DNA from: Cephalotus follicularis
Lineage: Eukaryota; Streptophyta; Magnoliopsida; Oxalidales; Cephalotaceae
Assembly: GCA_001972305.1 (NCBI GenBank)
Contig: BDDD01000043.1
Coordinates: 766,518-830,517, forward strand
Reading direction: 5' to 3'
Length of the DNA stretch: 64,000 bases
Part shown: positions 10,266 to 20,977 of the stretch, piece by piece
Layout of the letters: every line of letters begins with the position of its first letter
Position numbering within the stretch: position 1 is the first letter of the stretch
Program-made: the position numbers and the translations under genes
The notes under the pieces: model-generated
Told to the model about the DNA's origin: nothing
What the model saw: the letters and a program-made list of their open reading frames with translations, nothing else
Databases searched by the model: none

Positions 10266-12059
10266 GAATTTCCATAGTTATACATCTGTCAGACTAAGCA
10301 GCCAACTCCCTATTCCATCATGATATAGAAGAGGGCAGGAATGATTATCTCGTCAGAGCTCAAAAATTTCAAGTAAGGTCAGAGACCTCATAGGTCCTCA
10401 ACTATAAGACTCTCTTGGTCAAAAAAGGGTTCACCTAAGCGTATCAGAGGAGGTTCACCGAGGCTACACAGCCTTAGAGCTTTACTAAGTACTGATGTCA
10501 GACGACGAGCTTGTGCTCTGACCTCTACATTCGAGGTCTGCCTTCAATACGAGGTATGCCTCAGGTATGAGGTCTGCCTCTAGCTTTTCGGACAAGTCAA
10601 CTTTGCAGCCTTTGGCGCAGGTTTGCTCTACAGCCTTTGGCGCGGGTCTACTCTACCTTGGCCTATTATCTCTTCAACGAAACGCCAATGCTTTAACTAA
10701 AGGAGTCCACGGTCAAAGGACTTACCAGAACAACAACATATGCCTGTTAATCATCTCATCAACAACTCAAGTCCAAACAGGCAGTCCTACACTAGATCCA
10801 AGTGTCACGCCCCGAACCCTAAGGCTCGACACATGGCAGGTCCATCCATACGATCCATCATATACGTAGCATCATACTCCAAAATACGCTACAAATTTAA
10901 TACTTTGAAATACAATATACGTGCGGAAGAAATCATTAGATATTCATAGAGATAACCCCAATATAACCATAACATTTGATACATATATATCTTAAGTGCT
11001 GCCACAAGCCGGCAGCTCAAAATCTGAAATACAATTGTCTCTTATACATCCAAATTCATATACACAAGGTAGATGGCAGAAACTGTACTGCCACAAGAAA
11101 TCCGGTGCTGCGATCCAGTCCATCTGATCACATCGGTGCTTCACCTGTACCTGACCCATTACGAGAATGGGTCAGCAACCAATGGTTGTGTGGGCTATAT
11201 AATATGCTATGAAATGCAGAAGATATAACAAATATATATGCATGACATGTTATATGCATGAATGACAATTATGGACAGCGTCGGTATATCAACCGTCCCT
11301 ACACGGTGGTATACTTGGCTAGTCCTAATCGCATCAAAGGTCATGGGCTTGTAGACACTCCATAAAAGCAATCCATAACCATCCATGGGGACAATCAATC
11401 CATACGGTCAAGTACTCATCTGCCTCTCCGGCCCGAGATAGTACTCCTCACCGTCTATACACTCTCCGTGCCATAGCCGTGTAGGGCATAGGATAACACC
11501 AGCCATATAATCCATAACATAATGCTAGTCCCGAAGGTAGCAGCCCATACTAATCTCGAAGGTACTAGCCCAAAATAGAGATCTATGCAATCTATACCAT
11601 ATCCATACCATACCATGCCACTTCACAATGCGGTGATGCCCGTAGGTCAGCCAAAAGGGAGGAATCCATATCCATATAATATGTGGCCCACATCCATAAT
11701 TCCTCATGATGGAAATGAAGATTATGAATGGGTTATCCCATAAGGTCTCAACCATAACAAACCATCAATCATAGTCGTATCATACCCGTAGCCCATAACC
11801 ATATTTCCATTTAAAGGATAGGGACATAACCATAAATGATCACATGGGATCCATTCGTCAAAACTATTCCAAAACCATTTCATAACCATTTATATAAAAC
11901 CCTTTTGTAGAAACTTTCTTTAAAGATTTACTTTAAAAGTTGATTTGAGGATTAAGGATATTAAAGGAGGATTTCCATAGGCTACAAGGCCTTAGTAAGG
12001 CTTCCTATGGAATACATTTAAAGAGAAAACCATTTGGAATTGAATACAGGGTGATTTGG

Positions 12060-12260
12060 CTGAAGCAGGGTGCTAAGCATCGATGGTTAGAGCTTAATCG
12101 TCAACGCCTTCGTGCTAGGCATCAACAGTTAAGGTGTTTTGCTTTAAGTGTCGACGCATGCACTAAGCGTCAACCGTTTTGAAACACATAAGGCATCGAC
12201 ACTTTAATCAAAGCGTAAATGGTTTGCGCGATCAAAGCGTCGACGGTTTGACAACAGCAG
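12060..12260. repeat. GTCGAC/AAGCGTCGACGGTT motif cluster in the 3' LTR of A
   Basis: About ten degenerate copies of AAGCGTCRACGGTT-like words in both orientations; the counterpart cluster is at 19455-19690. Similar words occur in the copia LTRs C and J. Confidence 0.65.
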
Positions 12261-12782
12261 GCAATTCATCAAATCCATTGAAAAATCCATTTTAAAACCA
12301 TTTAAATCCATGTAAAATTCGATCCAAAGGTAGTTATAAACCCCTAAGGTTGATAGTAAGTTAAAAACAACTTTATCCCTTCAGATTTGTGCCCGTAACC
12401 CATGAATCTAGATAGAAGAGATTAGGCCTATAAACCTAAAACTATCAATTCTCTCTATGATTTCCATTTCAATTCGTTTAAAGCCATAATAAAGACCCTA
12501 ATTCATACATCTAGCATATATGCAATCATTCGTAGCCATGAAATCCATTCAAATCCATCACAAGAAGAAAATCAAAGCATATGTAGAACCTACCTCAAAT
12601 TGGCTGAGAGCGGAGAATATGCTGCTTGAATCCTTGTTCTGCTTCTCCTTTCAGGTTCTACACTCTGACACGATCCCAAAGACTCATTCCTTGCTTGATT
12701 TTTTCACTTTCTCTCTCTAACTCACTCTCTCTCTAGAATTGAACAAGAAATGAAAAATGAGAATAGAAAGAGCTGAATCGCC

Positions 12783-12794
12783 TATATATAGATA
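12783..12794 (-). promoter_or_regulatory. TATA box of the 3' LTR of A
   Basis: The minus strand reads ATCTATATATAGGCG. A tract rich in GAGAGA (sense strand) begins about 45 bp downstream (12712-12740). The other LTR has the same motif at about 20216-20228. Confidence 0.5.
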
Positions 12795-12989
12795 TAAGCT
12801 CCTTTAGGCGAAAATCCTATAATCTACTTTTAGGTTCTACTAAACCCCTATTACCCGTAAACAGTCATAAAACTAAAAAATAGTATATATCATATACAAT
12901 CCATGCCATCAATCAATATTGTACAATACTGTATAAGTAAAAACAATAATGCATACGATTCTGTACATATAAAAAATATGGGGCTTACA

Positions 12990-13003
12990 TCCTCCCCTCC
13001 TTA
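12990..13003 (-). promoter_or_regulatory. Polypurine tract of A
   Basis: The minus strand reads AAGGAGGGGAGGA directly before the LTR start TGTAAGCCCC. Confidence 0.85.
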
Positions 13004-13019
13004 GAGAAACCTCGTCCCG

Positions 13020-13448
13020 AGATTCCCAATAACCAAAGCAAATGAGGATACAAAGCTCTCACATCATCCTCACGCACCCATGTTGCTTCCATGAGCTCGT
13101 GATACTGCCATAATACCTAACCCAAGCAATTTCCTTTTTCCTTAGCTACTTGACTCGGTGGTCAAGAATCTGCACATGTGTCTCCTCAAAACTCATATCC
13201 GTCCTCAGATCCAACGGTTCATACTGCAATACATGTTAAGCATCTGGGTGGTACTTCCTCAACATCAACACATGAAACACATTGTGTACCTCTGATAACT
13301 CTGGCGGTAAGGCAAGCCTGTAGGTGACTGCACCTACCTTCTCAAGGATCCCAAAAGGTCCTATAAATTGTGGAGCTAACTTCCCTTTCTTGCTAAATCT
13401 CATAATTCCTTTAGTCGGAGAGACTTTAAGGAAAACATGATCACCCAC
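13020..13448 (-). pseudogene. Integrase C-terminal region and chromodomain of A, broken
   Basis: The upstream part (13448-13236) is the GPY-like module of chromoviral integrases: GDHVFLKVSPTKGIMRF, GKLAPQFIGPF, then RLALPPELSEVHNVFHVLMLRKYHPD. Downstream, after a stop, a remnant of the chromodomain region is readable (LDLRTDMSFEE) but broken again within about 40 codons. Element B preserves the matching segment at 30754-30548 with the typical TWEREEEMRALYP end. The chromodomain is what targets this clade to heterochromatin. Confidence 0.75.
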
Positions 13449-14210
13449 TGAGAACTCTAGATCCCGTTTACGATGATTAGCATAACTCTCCTATCGACTC
13501 TGAGTTGTTAGAAGCCTTTCTCTGATAACCTTTGCCTTCTCTATCATTTCTTGCACAAGCTTTGGTCCTAAGAGACTTTGCTCGCAAACTTCAAACCAAC
13601 ATACTGGAGTTCTGCATTTCCATCCATAAAAAGCTTCAAACAGTGCCATACTGATGCTACCATGATAACTGTTACTATAAGAGAACTCCACTAAAGGCAG
13701 ATGTTCATCCCAACGGCCACCCCAATCCATAACACATGCCCGGAGCATATCCTTAAGAGTCTGAATCGTCCTATCAAAATAACCATCTATCTGAGGATGG
13801 AAAGTAGTACTAAAACTTAGCTAAGTACCAAAAGTTATCTACAGTTTCTTCCAAAACCGCGAGGTAAACCGTGGGTCCCTGTCGAAAACAACGCTAGCCG
13901 GTACTCCATGGAGTCTTATAATCTCCCCAACATACAGAGATGCTAATCGTTACAGAGAATAAGTCATCTTAATAGCTAGAAAATGGGCAGACTTTGTTAA
14001 GCGATCAACAATAACCCATATGGAATCATGGTTAGCTCTCGTCTGTGGCAACCCCGATACAAAATCCATCGTGATATGCTCTCATTTCCATTGTGCCACT
14101 GGCAATGGCTGAAGTCATCCAGCTGGTCTCTGATGTTCTGCCTTGACTTGCTGACATGTTAGGCCAGCAGAAACATACTCTGCTATCTCCTTTTTCATAT
14201 TGTTCCACCA
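13449..14210 (-). pseudogene. Integrase zinc-binding end and catalytic core of A, broken
   Basis: The HHCC module ends in the upstream frame as [16 protein letters not shown], in which the first cysteine of the usual C-x2-C is glycine. A TGA follows. The core continues in fragments: HITMDFV (first acidic residue), a readable FDRDPRFTS (second) and TIQTLKDML, where the usual glutamate after TL is lysine. The last open piece is 13748-13491 (WDEHLPLVEFSYSNSYH). At least three stops interrupt it, so no active integrase could be made. Confidence 0.7.
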
Positions 14211-14936
14211 ATAGGTAAGCTTCAGGTCTCTGTACATTTTAGTGCTCCCTAGATGCACTAAGAAACTAGAGCGATGAACTTGAGACAACAACTCATCCTT
14301 CAGTTCCTTATTGTTAGAAACACAAACCCTGCCCTGGAATCTGATCAAACCATCACCATGAATTGAGAACTCGGGCTTCAAACAACCTTGACCATCCAAT
14401 GCTGCCTTAAGCAAACCTCCATCCATCCCCTGAGCCTCTCTGATCTTGTACATGAACCATGGGCATGCCTGAATCTTGGAAACCATCAAGCAAGCTAATC
14501 GATGACTCAAAGCATCTGCCACCACATTATCCTTGTCAGGATGGTACTGTATCTCACAATTATAATCATTGAGCAGCTCCATCCGCCTCTTCTGTCTCAT
14601 ATTCAGGTCCTTTTGAGAGAAAAGATGCTTCAAGCTCTTGTGATCTGTGAACACATCAAACTTTGTGCCATACAAATAATATCTCCACTTTCCTAGCGCA
14701 AAAATTATCGCTGCTAGATCCAGATCATGTGTGGGGTAACTCTCCTCATGAGGTTTTAACTTCCTTGAGACATAAGCAATTACCTTTTCATACTGCATTA
14801 AGACACAGCCCAAACCATTCCATGATGCATCACTGTATACCACAAAACCTTCATTACCCCCTGGCAAGACCAAGATTGGCGTGGAAATCAAGCGATGCTT
14901 CAACTCTTGGAAGCTTTGCTTACAACTGTCACCCAA
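14115..14936 (-). pseudogene. RNase H and start of integrase of A
   Basis: A 273-codon open frame. It opens with the RT-connection/RNase H motif [18 protein letters not shown] (first catalytic Asp), then YASRKL-like [47 protein letters not shown], and the [13 protein letters not shown] end with the last Asp. It then enters the integrase zinc-binding module. It overlaps the preceding RT frame by 37 bp, so a frameshift separates RT from RNase H. The RNase H itself looks intact in sequence. Confidence 0.85.
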
Positions 14937-15643
14937 ACAAACATTGTTTTCTTCTGTATTAATCTGGTCAATGGTGTAGAAATCCGTGAGAATCTTTCGA
15001 CAAAGCGGCGGTAATAACCCGCTAAGCCTAAGAAACTACAGACTTCAGATACATTTGTCGGCCGTTTCCAATCCTTTACTACTTCTATCTTTGTTGGGTC
15101 CACCAATAAACCTGCACTGGAAATGACATAACCCGGAAAAGCCACCTCTGACAACCAGAATTCATATTTGCTGAACTTGGCATACAACCGATGATCTCTC
15201 AGAATCTGCAATGACAAGTGCAAATGTTCCTTATGCTCCTCCATACTCCTAGAATACACCAAGATATCATCAATGAATGCCATGATGAACTGGTCGAGAT
15301 ACGAGCTGAAAACTCTGTTCATCAGACTCATGAATGCGAGAAGGGCATTGGTCACCCCAAACGGCATCACCACAAACTCATTGTGCCCATAGCTTGACCT
15401 GAAAGCTATCTTTGGAATGTCTTCCGCTCCAACCCTGAGCTGATGATATCCTGATCTCAAATCCAACTTTGAGAACACCGAAGCACTTCTCAACTGATCA
15501 AACAACTCATCGATATGCAGCAATGGGTACTTATTCTTAATAGTAACCCCGTTGAGCTGCCAATAATTGATACACATCCGGACAGATCCATCCTTTTTCT
15601 TCACAAACAAACAGGTTCCCCCCAAGGAGAAACACTCGGTCAT
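14900..15643 (-). pseudogene. Reverse transcriptase core of A
   Basis: A 247-codon frame with the RT landmarks: [15 protein letters not shown] (residues 13-27), [15 protein letters not shown] with the first catalytic Asp (57-71), MPFGVTNA (93-100), the FIDD active site (123-126, the chromoviral form of YVDD) and the thumb region [16 protein letters not shown]. The start is not a natural one. The sense continues from the upstream frame 16008-15640 after a frameshift near 15643. Confidence 0.88.
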
Positions 15644-16008
15644 ATAAAACCTTTATCTAGCAACTCCTGCAACTGGACTTTTAACTCTTTCAACTCATGA
15701 GGGGCCATACGATAAGGAGCTCTCAATATCGGTGTTGTCCCTGCAAGCAGATCAATCACAAACTCCGTATACCTCTCTGGTGGTAAGGATATCAACTCAT
15801 CCGGGAACACATCCGGATATTCACAAAATACTGGAACATCCTCTAACCTTGGCACCCATTTCCTGCTTTCCGTCACATGTGCTAGGAAACAACTGCAGCC
15901 CTGTCTCATAATCCTGTCAGCATGAAGGATCGATATCATCTGAACTGGATGGTGCTCTAATGTCCCAATGAATTGGAACAAAGACTGTCCTGGCATACTG
16001 AAGGTCAC
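15640..16008 (-). pseudogene. Protease-RT linker and RT N-terminus of A
   Basis: A 122-codon frame. It contains CEYPDVFPDELISLPPER, then VIDLLAGTTPI, RAPYRMAPHELKELK and [11 protein letters not shown], the standard entry to gypsy RT. It is broken at the GFI end by a stop plus frameshift into the RT core. Confidence 0.85.
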
Positions 16009-16017
16009 GACCTTCCC

Positions 16018-16350
16018 TTAACAATCCACATGGGCATAATTTACCGATAACCAATCCATCCCAAGGATCACATCCAGATCACCCATTGGCAACACTATAA
16101 GATTTGCTAGCAAAACATGGTTGACGATCTCTAAAAGACAAGACTTGGATACCCATTCTGAAATAACAGATTCTCCCACTGGGGTACTAACCTCGATCAC
16201 AAAAGGCAAAGGCTCGGGCTCCACATTAACATGGCATATAAAATGTGATGCAATGTATGAATGGGATGAACCCGGATCTATAAGAGTCTGTGCCATATGC
16301 TAAGAGATACAAATAGTATCTTCTATCACTGATGTAGATCCTCTTGTGGC
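16018..16350 (-). pseudogene. Aspartic protease of A
   Basis: The active-site motif is TLIDPGSSHSYIA and the second conserved element is VILGMDWL. The motif has Pro in place of the usual Ser/Thr of D-S/T-G. The same DPG occurs in element B, so it is a lineage feature, not a new mutation. Stops separate it from the gag and RT frames on either side. Confidence 0.8.
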
Positions 16351-16379
16351 CCCCTGATCCATAGCATATACCCTACCCT

Positions 16380-17850
16380 TCACGATAGGCGTCGATCCCA
16401 TAGGCTACTTCCCACGATCTCTGGTACTGGGACGGCCTTGATACTGCTATCTAGAACCACTACCCTACTAAACACCAATACTCTAGTTCTGCTAAGAACC
16501 TCCATGAGATCAGCCTGAACTCTGCACTGGCTGACTCCCTGAACCACATCTATCATGAGGGCACTCTTTAGCCATATAATCAGAAGCCCCACATATCATG
16601 CATTTACCAGCTCTCCACCAACAATCATCCGATGTGTGATTCATGCGTCCACAGTGCACGCACGAATCAAAGGGAGCCTGACTTCCACCACTGGAAAGTC
16701 TAGAGTGGTCTCCCTGCACCCCCTGGTTCCTCTGCTAAGAATCCTACCCTCTGCGCCTCTGCCGGGAGCTATGACCTCAACCCCTCTGCTGCCACCCTCT
16801 GGACTGACCTCTCTGACCAGAAAAATCTAGCGGACTGTCAACACTCTGAGGTGAGCCACCATGACCAGGACTGATGTTCCTGGATCTCTGGGACTTATTA
16901 CTGCTCTCAAAACTCCTCCCTAATTGCCAGCCTGAAGAAGCAGGTCTGCTACTACCAGTCTGAATCCGTAAATTATGCAGCTTTTCAGATGTAGCCTCAA
17001 TATCCCTGGCTCTGCTAACCAACTCAAAGAAAGATCTCAGCCTGAGCGGTAAAAACCTCTATCTGATATCTGGTCTGAATCCACCAAGAAACTTCTTAGC
17101 CTTTCTTGCTTCAGTACCAACCATATGAGGAGTTATCCTTGACAATTCTACAAATTTGGCCTCATAGTGGGCTACAGACATGTTACCTTGGGTTAAGGAA
17201 AGAAATCCAGCCTCCCTATTATGAACTTCAGCTTCAGGATAATACTGCTCATTGAACTATGTTCTAAACATGTCCCATGAATTTGGTATCCCATTTTCTT
17301 CCCAAAAGGCAGCAACCATGTTCCACCAATTTTCTGCTTCGCCCTTAAGTATATAAGCGGCGAAGACCACTTTCTCAGAGTCTGAACATCCCAAGACTCA
17401 GAAGATTTTCTCCATTTGCATAAGCCATCTCTCAACAGTAACAACATCAGGGTCCTTTGTAAAAGCTAGAAGATTTAACCTCAAAATTTTGACTAAGGGA
17501 TCCTCCCTGGGTGTAGGTACGTCAACTGGTCTCCTTGCTATTTCGGCACGCGTAGCGGGCCTTACAACCGGGGTTTGCTCTGGTGCATTTACTGCACGCC
17601 TAACTGGCCTTATAGCTAGGGTTTGCTCATCTGTAGCCGCTTGCCGCTGCATAAATTCATTAATTCGGTTCATCATGTTATACATCTTCCTCATAAAACC
17701 TCTAGGTTCCCTTTGTCAATGAGCAACAAATTCTATTTCTTCGCTCACATTTTGTTCCTCTTGTTCTTCAACATCTCTACTGGCTCAGGTACGTCTAGTC
17801 GACGGCCCTACCTTAGCTTTTTCTGTCGCTCCCCTCCTTCGACCTTCCAT
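16380..17850 (-). pseudogene. gag of A
   Basis: The likely start is ATG at 17850 (MEGRR), 197 bp after the 5' LTR, followed early by a stop. Recognisable in order: RINEFMQRQ; LAFTKDPDVVTVERWLMQMEKIF; the Retrotrans_gag core (17400-17040, frames shifted several times; GLEAENWW- and RTxFNEQYYP-like words); HMVGTEARKAKKFL; and zinc knuckles at about 16680-16560. The first knuckle is C-x2-C-x4-H-x4-C (CVHCGRMNHTSDDC). In the second the histidine is tyrosine (CMICGASDYMAKEC), whereas B keeps it. Non-functional. Confidence 0.78.
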
Positions 17851-18027
17851 ATCTACCTTGTATAAGAGACAAAAGTCAACTATCCAATTTCATAACCATA
17901 ATTCCAAAAATAGATACAGTAACCAACAAACTTATCTATATCACTAAATTCCAATAACAACAATCTTATCCATATCACTTAATTCCGATAGCCAATGATC
18001 CTATCCTGGCATAGCCAACATAGAGTG

Positions 18028-18046
18028 GCTCTAATACCACCTAAAC
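18028..18046 (-). promoter_or_regulatory. Primer-binding site of A (initiator tRNA-Met)
   Basis: The minus strand reads TGGTATTAGAGCC after a short spacer from the 5' LTR. One base differs from the canonical TGGTATCAGAGC. Confidence 0.85.
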
Positions 18047-20418
18047 TGTCACGACCCGAACCCCAAGGTAGACCCCAAGGCTCGACGCGTGGCAGGTTCG
18101 TGCATATGATCCATCATATACATAGCATCATACTCCAAAATACGCTACAAATTTAAATCTTTGAAATACAATATGCGTGCGGAAGAAATCATTCAATATT
18201 CATAGATATAAGCCCAAACATATCCATAACATTAGATACATATATATCTTAAGTGCTGCCATAAGCCGGAAGGTCAAAAGCTGAAATACAATTGTCTCTT
18301 ATACATCCAAATTCATATACATAAGGTAGATGGCGGAAACTGTACTGCCACAAGAAATCTCATGCTGAGATCGGGTCCGTCTAATCACGTCGGTGCTTCA
18401 CCTGTACCTGACCCATTACACGAATGGGTCAGCAACCAATAGCTGTGTAGGCTATACTATATGCTATGAAATGCAGCAGATATAACAGATATATATCCAT
18501 AACATGTTATATGCATGAATGTCAATTGTGAACAACGTCAGTTTGTCAACCGTCCCTAAGAGGTGGTATACTTGGCTAGTCCTAATAACATCAAAGGCCA
18601 TAAGCCTGCAGACACTCCATAAAAGAAATCCATAACCATCCATGGGGACAATCAATCAATAGGGTCAAATACTCCTCTGCCTCTCTAGCCAAGGATAGTA
18701 CTCCCTACCGTCTATACACACTCTGTACCATAGCCGTGTGGGGCATAGGATAACACCGGCCACATAATCCATACCATAATACTAGTCCCAAAGGTACCAG
18801 CCCATACTAGTCCCGAAGGTACTAGCCCATAATAGAGATCTGTGCGATCTATACCATATCCATGCCATATCCATACCATTCCATGTTACTCCACAATGCG
18901 GTGATGCCCGTAGGTCAGCCAAAAAAGGAGGAATCCATATCCATATAATATGTGGCATACATCCATAGTTCTTCATGACGTAAATAAAGATTATGAATGG
19001 GTTATCCCGTAAGGTATCAACCATAACAAACCATCAATCATAGTCGTACCATACCCGTAGCCAATAACCATATTTCCATTTAAAGTATAGGGACCTAACC
19101 ATAAAGGATCACATGGGATCTATCCATCAAATCCATTTCAAAACCATTTCCATAAAAAAATTCCATAACCATTTTCTTGGTCCCTATCGGAGTTTGTAAA
19201 ACAATGAAGAGGAAATTCAACTAGGATATCCTCGTCCAGATGTTCCAATTAAACTATCCTAACCATTCTTGAAAACCATTTATATAAAACCCTTTTGTTG
19301 AAACTTTCTTTAAAGATTTACTTTGAAAGTCCATTTGAGGATTAAGGATATTAAGGGAGGATTTCCATTTACTATAAGGCCTTAGGGAGGCTTCCTATGT
19401 AATCCATTTGAAGAGAAAACCATTTGAAATTGAAAACATGGTGATTTGGCTGAAACAGGGTGCTAAGCGTCCACTGCTTTGTCCAAAGCGTCGACGGTTA
19501 GCGCTTAAGCATTGAAACCTTCGTGCTAGGCGTCTACGGTTAAGGTGTTGTGCCTTAAGCGTCGACGCATGCACTAAGCGTCAACCGTTTTGCAACACAT
19601 AAGGGATCGACGCTTTAATCAAAGCGTCGACGGTTTGAGCAATCAAAGAGTTAACGCTTATAGCCAAAAAGTCGACGGTTTGACAGCAACAGGCAATTCG
19701 TCAAATCCACTGAAAAATCCATTTTAAAACCATTTAAATCCTTTTGAAATCCGATCCAAACGTAGCTATAAGCCCCTAAGATTGATAGTAAGTTAAAAAT
19801 AACTTTATCCCTTCAAATCTATGTCCGTAACCCATAAATCTAGAGAGAGAATAGATTAGGCCTATAAACCTAAAACTCTCAATTCTCTCTCTAATTTCCA
19901 TTTCAATCTGTTTAAAGGCATAATAAATACCCTAGTCCATACATCTAGCATATATGCAATCATCCATTACCATGAAATCCATTCAAATCCATCACAAGAA
20001 GAAAATCAAAGCATTTGTAGAACCTACCTCAAATTGGCTGAGAACGGAGTATATGCTGCTTGAATCCTTGTTCTGATTCTCCCTTCAGGTTCTACACTCT
20101 GCCACGATCCCTAAGACTCATTCCTTACTTGATTTCCCCCACTTTCTCTCTCTAACTTACTATCTCTTTAGAATTTAACGAGAAATGAAAAATGAGAATA
20201 GAAAGAGCTGAACCGCCTATATATAGATATAGGCTCCCTTAGGCGAAAATCCCATAATCCACGTTTAGGTTCTACTGAACCACTATTACCCATAAACATC
20301 ATAAAGTGGAAAATAGTATACAATCCATGTCATCCCTCAATACAATATTGTACAATACTGTATAAGTACAAATAATAATGCATAACATTCCGTACATATA
20401 AAAAATCTGGGGCTTACA
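18047..20418 (-). mobile_element. 5' LTR of A
   Basis: 2,372 bp; plus strand TGTCACGACCCGAACC ... GGGGCTTACA. It carries the hairpin blocks (18256-, 18410-18430), the GTCGAC motif cluster at 19455-19690 and the TATATATA promoter at about 20216-20228. Confidence 0.92.
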
Positions 20419-20977
20419 CCAAGAGAGCCATAAGCCTCTAGGGATCCATTATAACATAAACAACTTAAAGAAATCCTTAATCTATTAATCAATCCTAATA
20501 TAAAAGTTCACAGCAGCACAACTTATCGATTCGTAATAGCATTCATCATTCAAGGCAGAAATACACAAGAATTCAAGCATATAAGTAAAGCCTACCTCGA
20601 TAGATGTCGAGTTACAAATCTGGAATAATTTCGCTGCTAAAACTTTGATATGAACTTTCCTTCTCCTCTCGGTCTGACACCTTGTGTCTTGATTTCTCCG
20701 GCGTTCCACTACGGGATCAAACTCTCTCTTCCGTTCTCTCTCTCACTTTCTCGTTCTCTCTGGAACTTGAGGTTTTGAATGAATGAATGAGAGACCCAGA
20801 TAGATTATATATAAGCATTCCTTGGGCGAAGAATCTAGAGACTGCCTGTGACCTCACAATGGTCGGACCACCTTTTGTCATATGTGAGACCAATTATGTC
20901 TCATAAAGGAATAAAATAAATATTGACTTAAACAACCACTGTGGCTTTGTAACGTCATACAATATTATATATATTAT
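20419..20977 (-). mobile_element. 3' LTR of B, second segment
   Basis: Continues LTR B from CCAAG and matches 37043-37597. It includes CGATAGATGTCGAGTTACAAAT and a TATATATAA promoter element at about 20806-20815 (minus strand). It ends in ATTAT (20973-20977), the target duplicated by element C. Confidence 0.88.

Larger units (their letters stand above)
9216..10802 (-). mobile_element. 3' LTR of B, first segment
   Basis: Matches 35519-37047 of the 5' LTR of B, including CTGCCACAAGTCGGCAG, the AATGGGTCAGCAACTCATAGTTG block and the GGTCATCTC repeats. It ends with CCAAG (10798-10802), the target duplicated by element A; the LTR resumes at 20419. Roughly the first 152 bp of this LTR lie beyond the left edge, displaced by E. 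Confidence 0.88.
10803..12989 (-). mobile_element. 3' LTR of A
   Basis: 2,187 bp; plus strand TGTCACGCCCCGAACC ... GGGGCTTACA. It contains the hairpin blocks at 10999-11015, 11153-11173 and 11177-11187, and a cluster of GCGTCGACGG/AAGCGTC motifs at about 12060-12260. It lacks a stretch of about 130 bp present in the other LTR near 19150-19280. Confidence 0.92.
10803..20418 (-). mobile_element. Element A: structurally complete Tekay/Del-like Ty3/gypsy chromovirus, decayed
   Basis: 9,616 bp with two LTRs (10803-12989 and 18047-20418), polypurine tract, primer-binding site and a gag-PR-RT-RH-INT-chromodomain order read on the minus strand. A perfect 5-bp target duplication CCAAG (10798-10802 and 20419-20423) flanks it. 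Removing A rejoins LTR B seamlessly as in 37043-37047. Coding is interrupted by many stops and frameshifts, and the LTRs differ by substitutions and by an approximately 130-bp indel, so the insertion is not recent. Confidence 0.93.

Noticed and set aside
20485..20709. ORF also found at 37106-37333 and therefore apparently conserved
   Set aside because: Both are the same position of the two LTRs of B, downstream of the TATA box; similarity reflects LTR identity, not selection.
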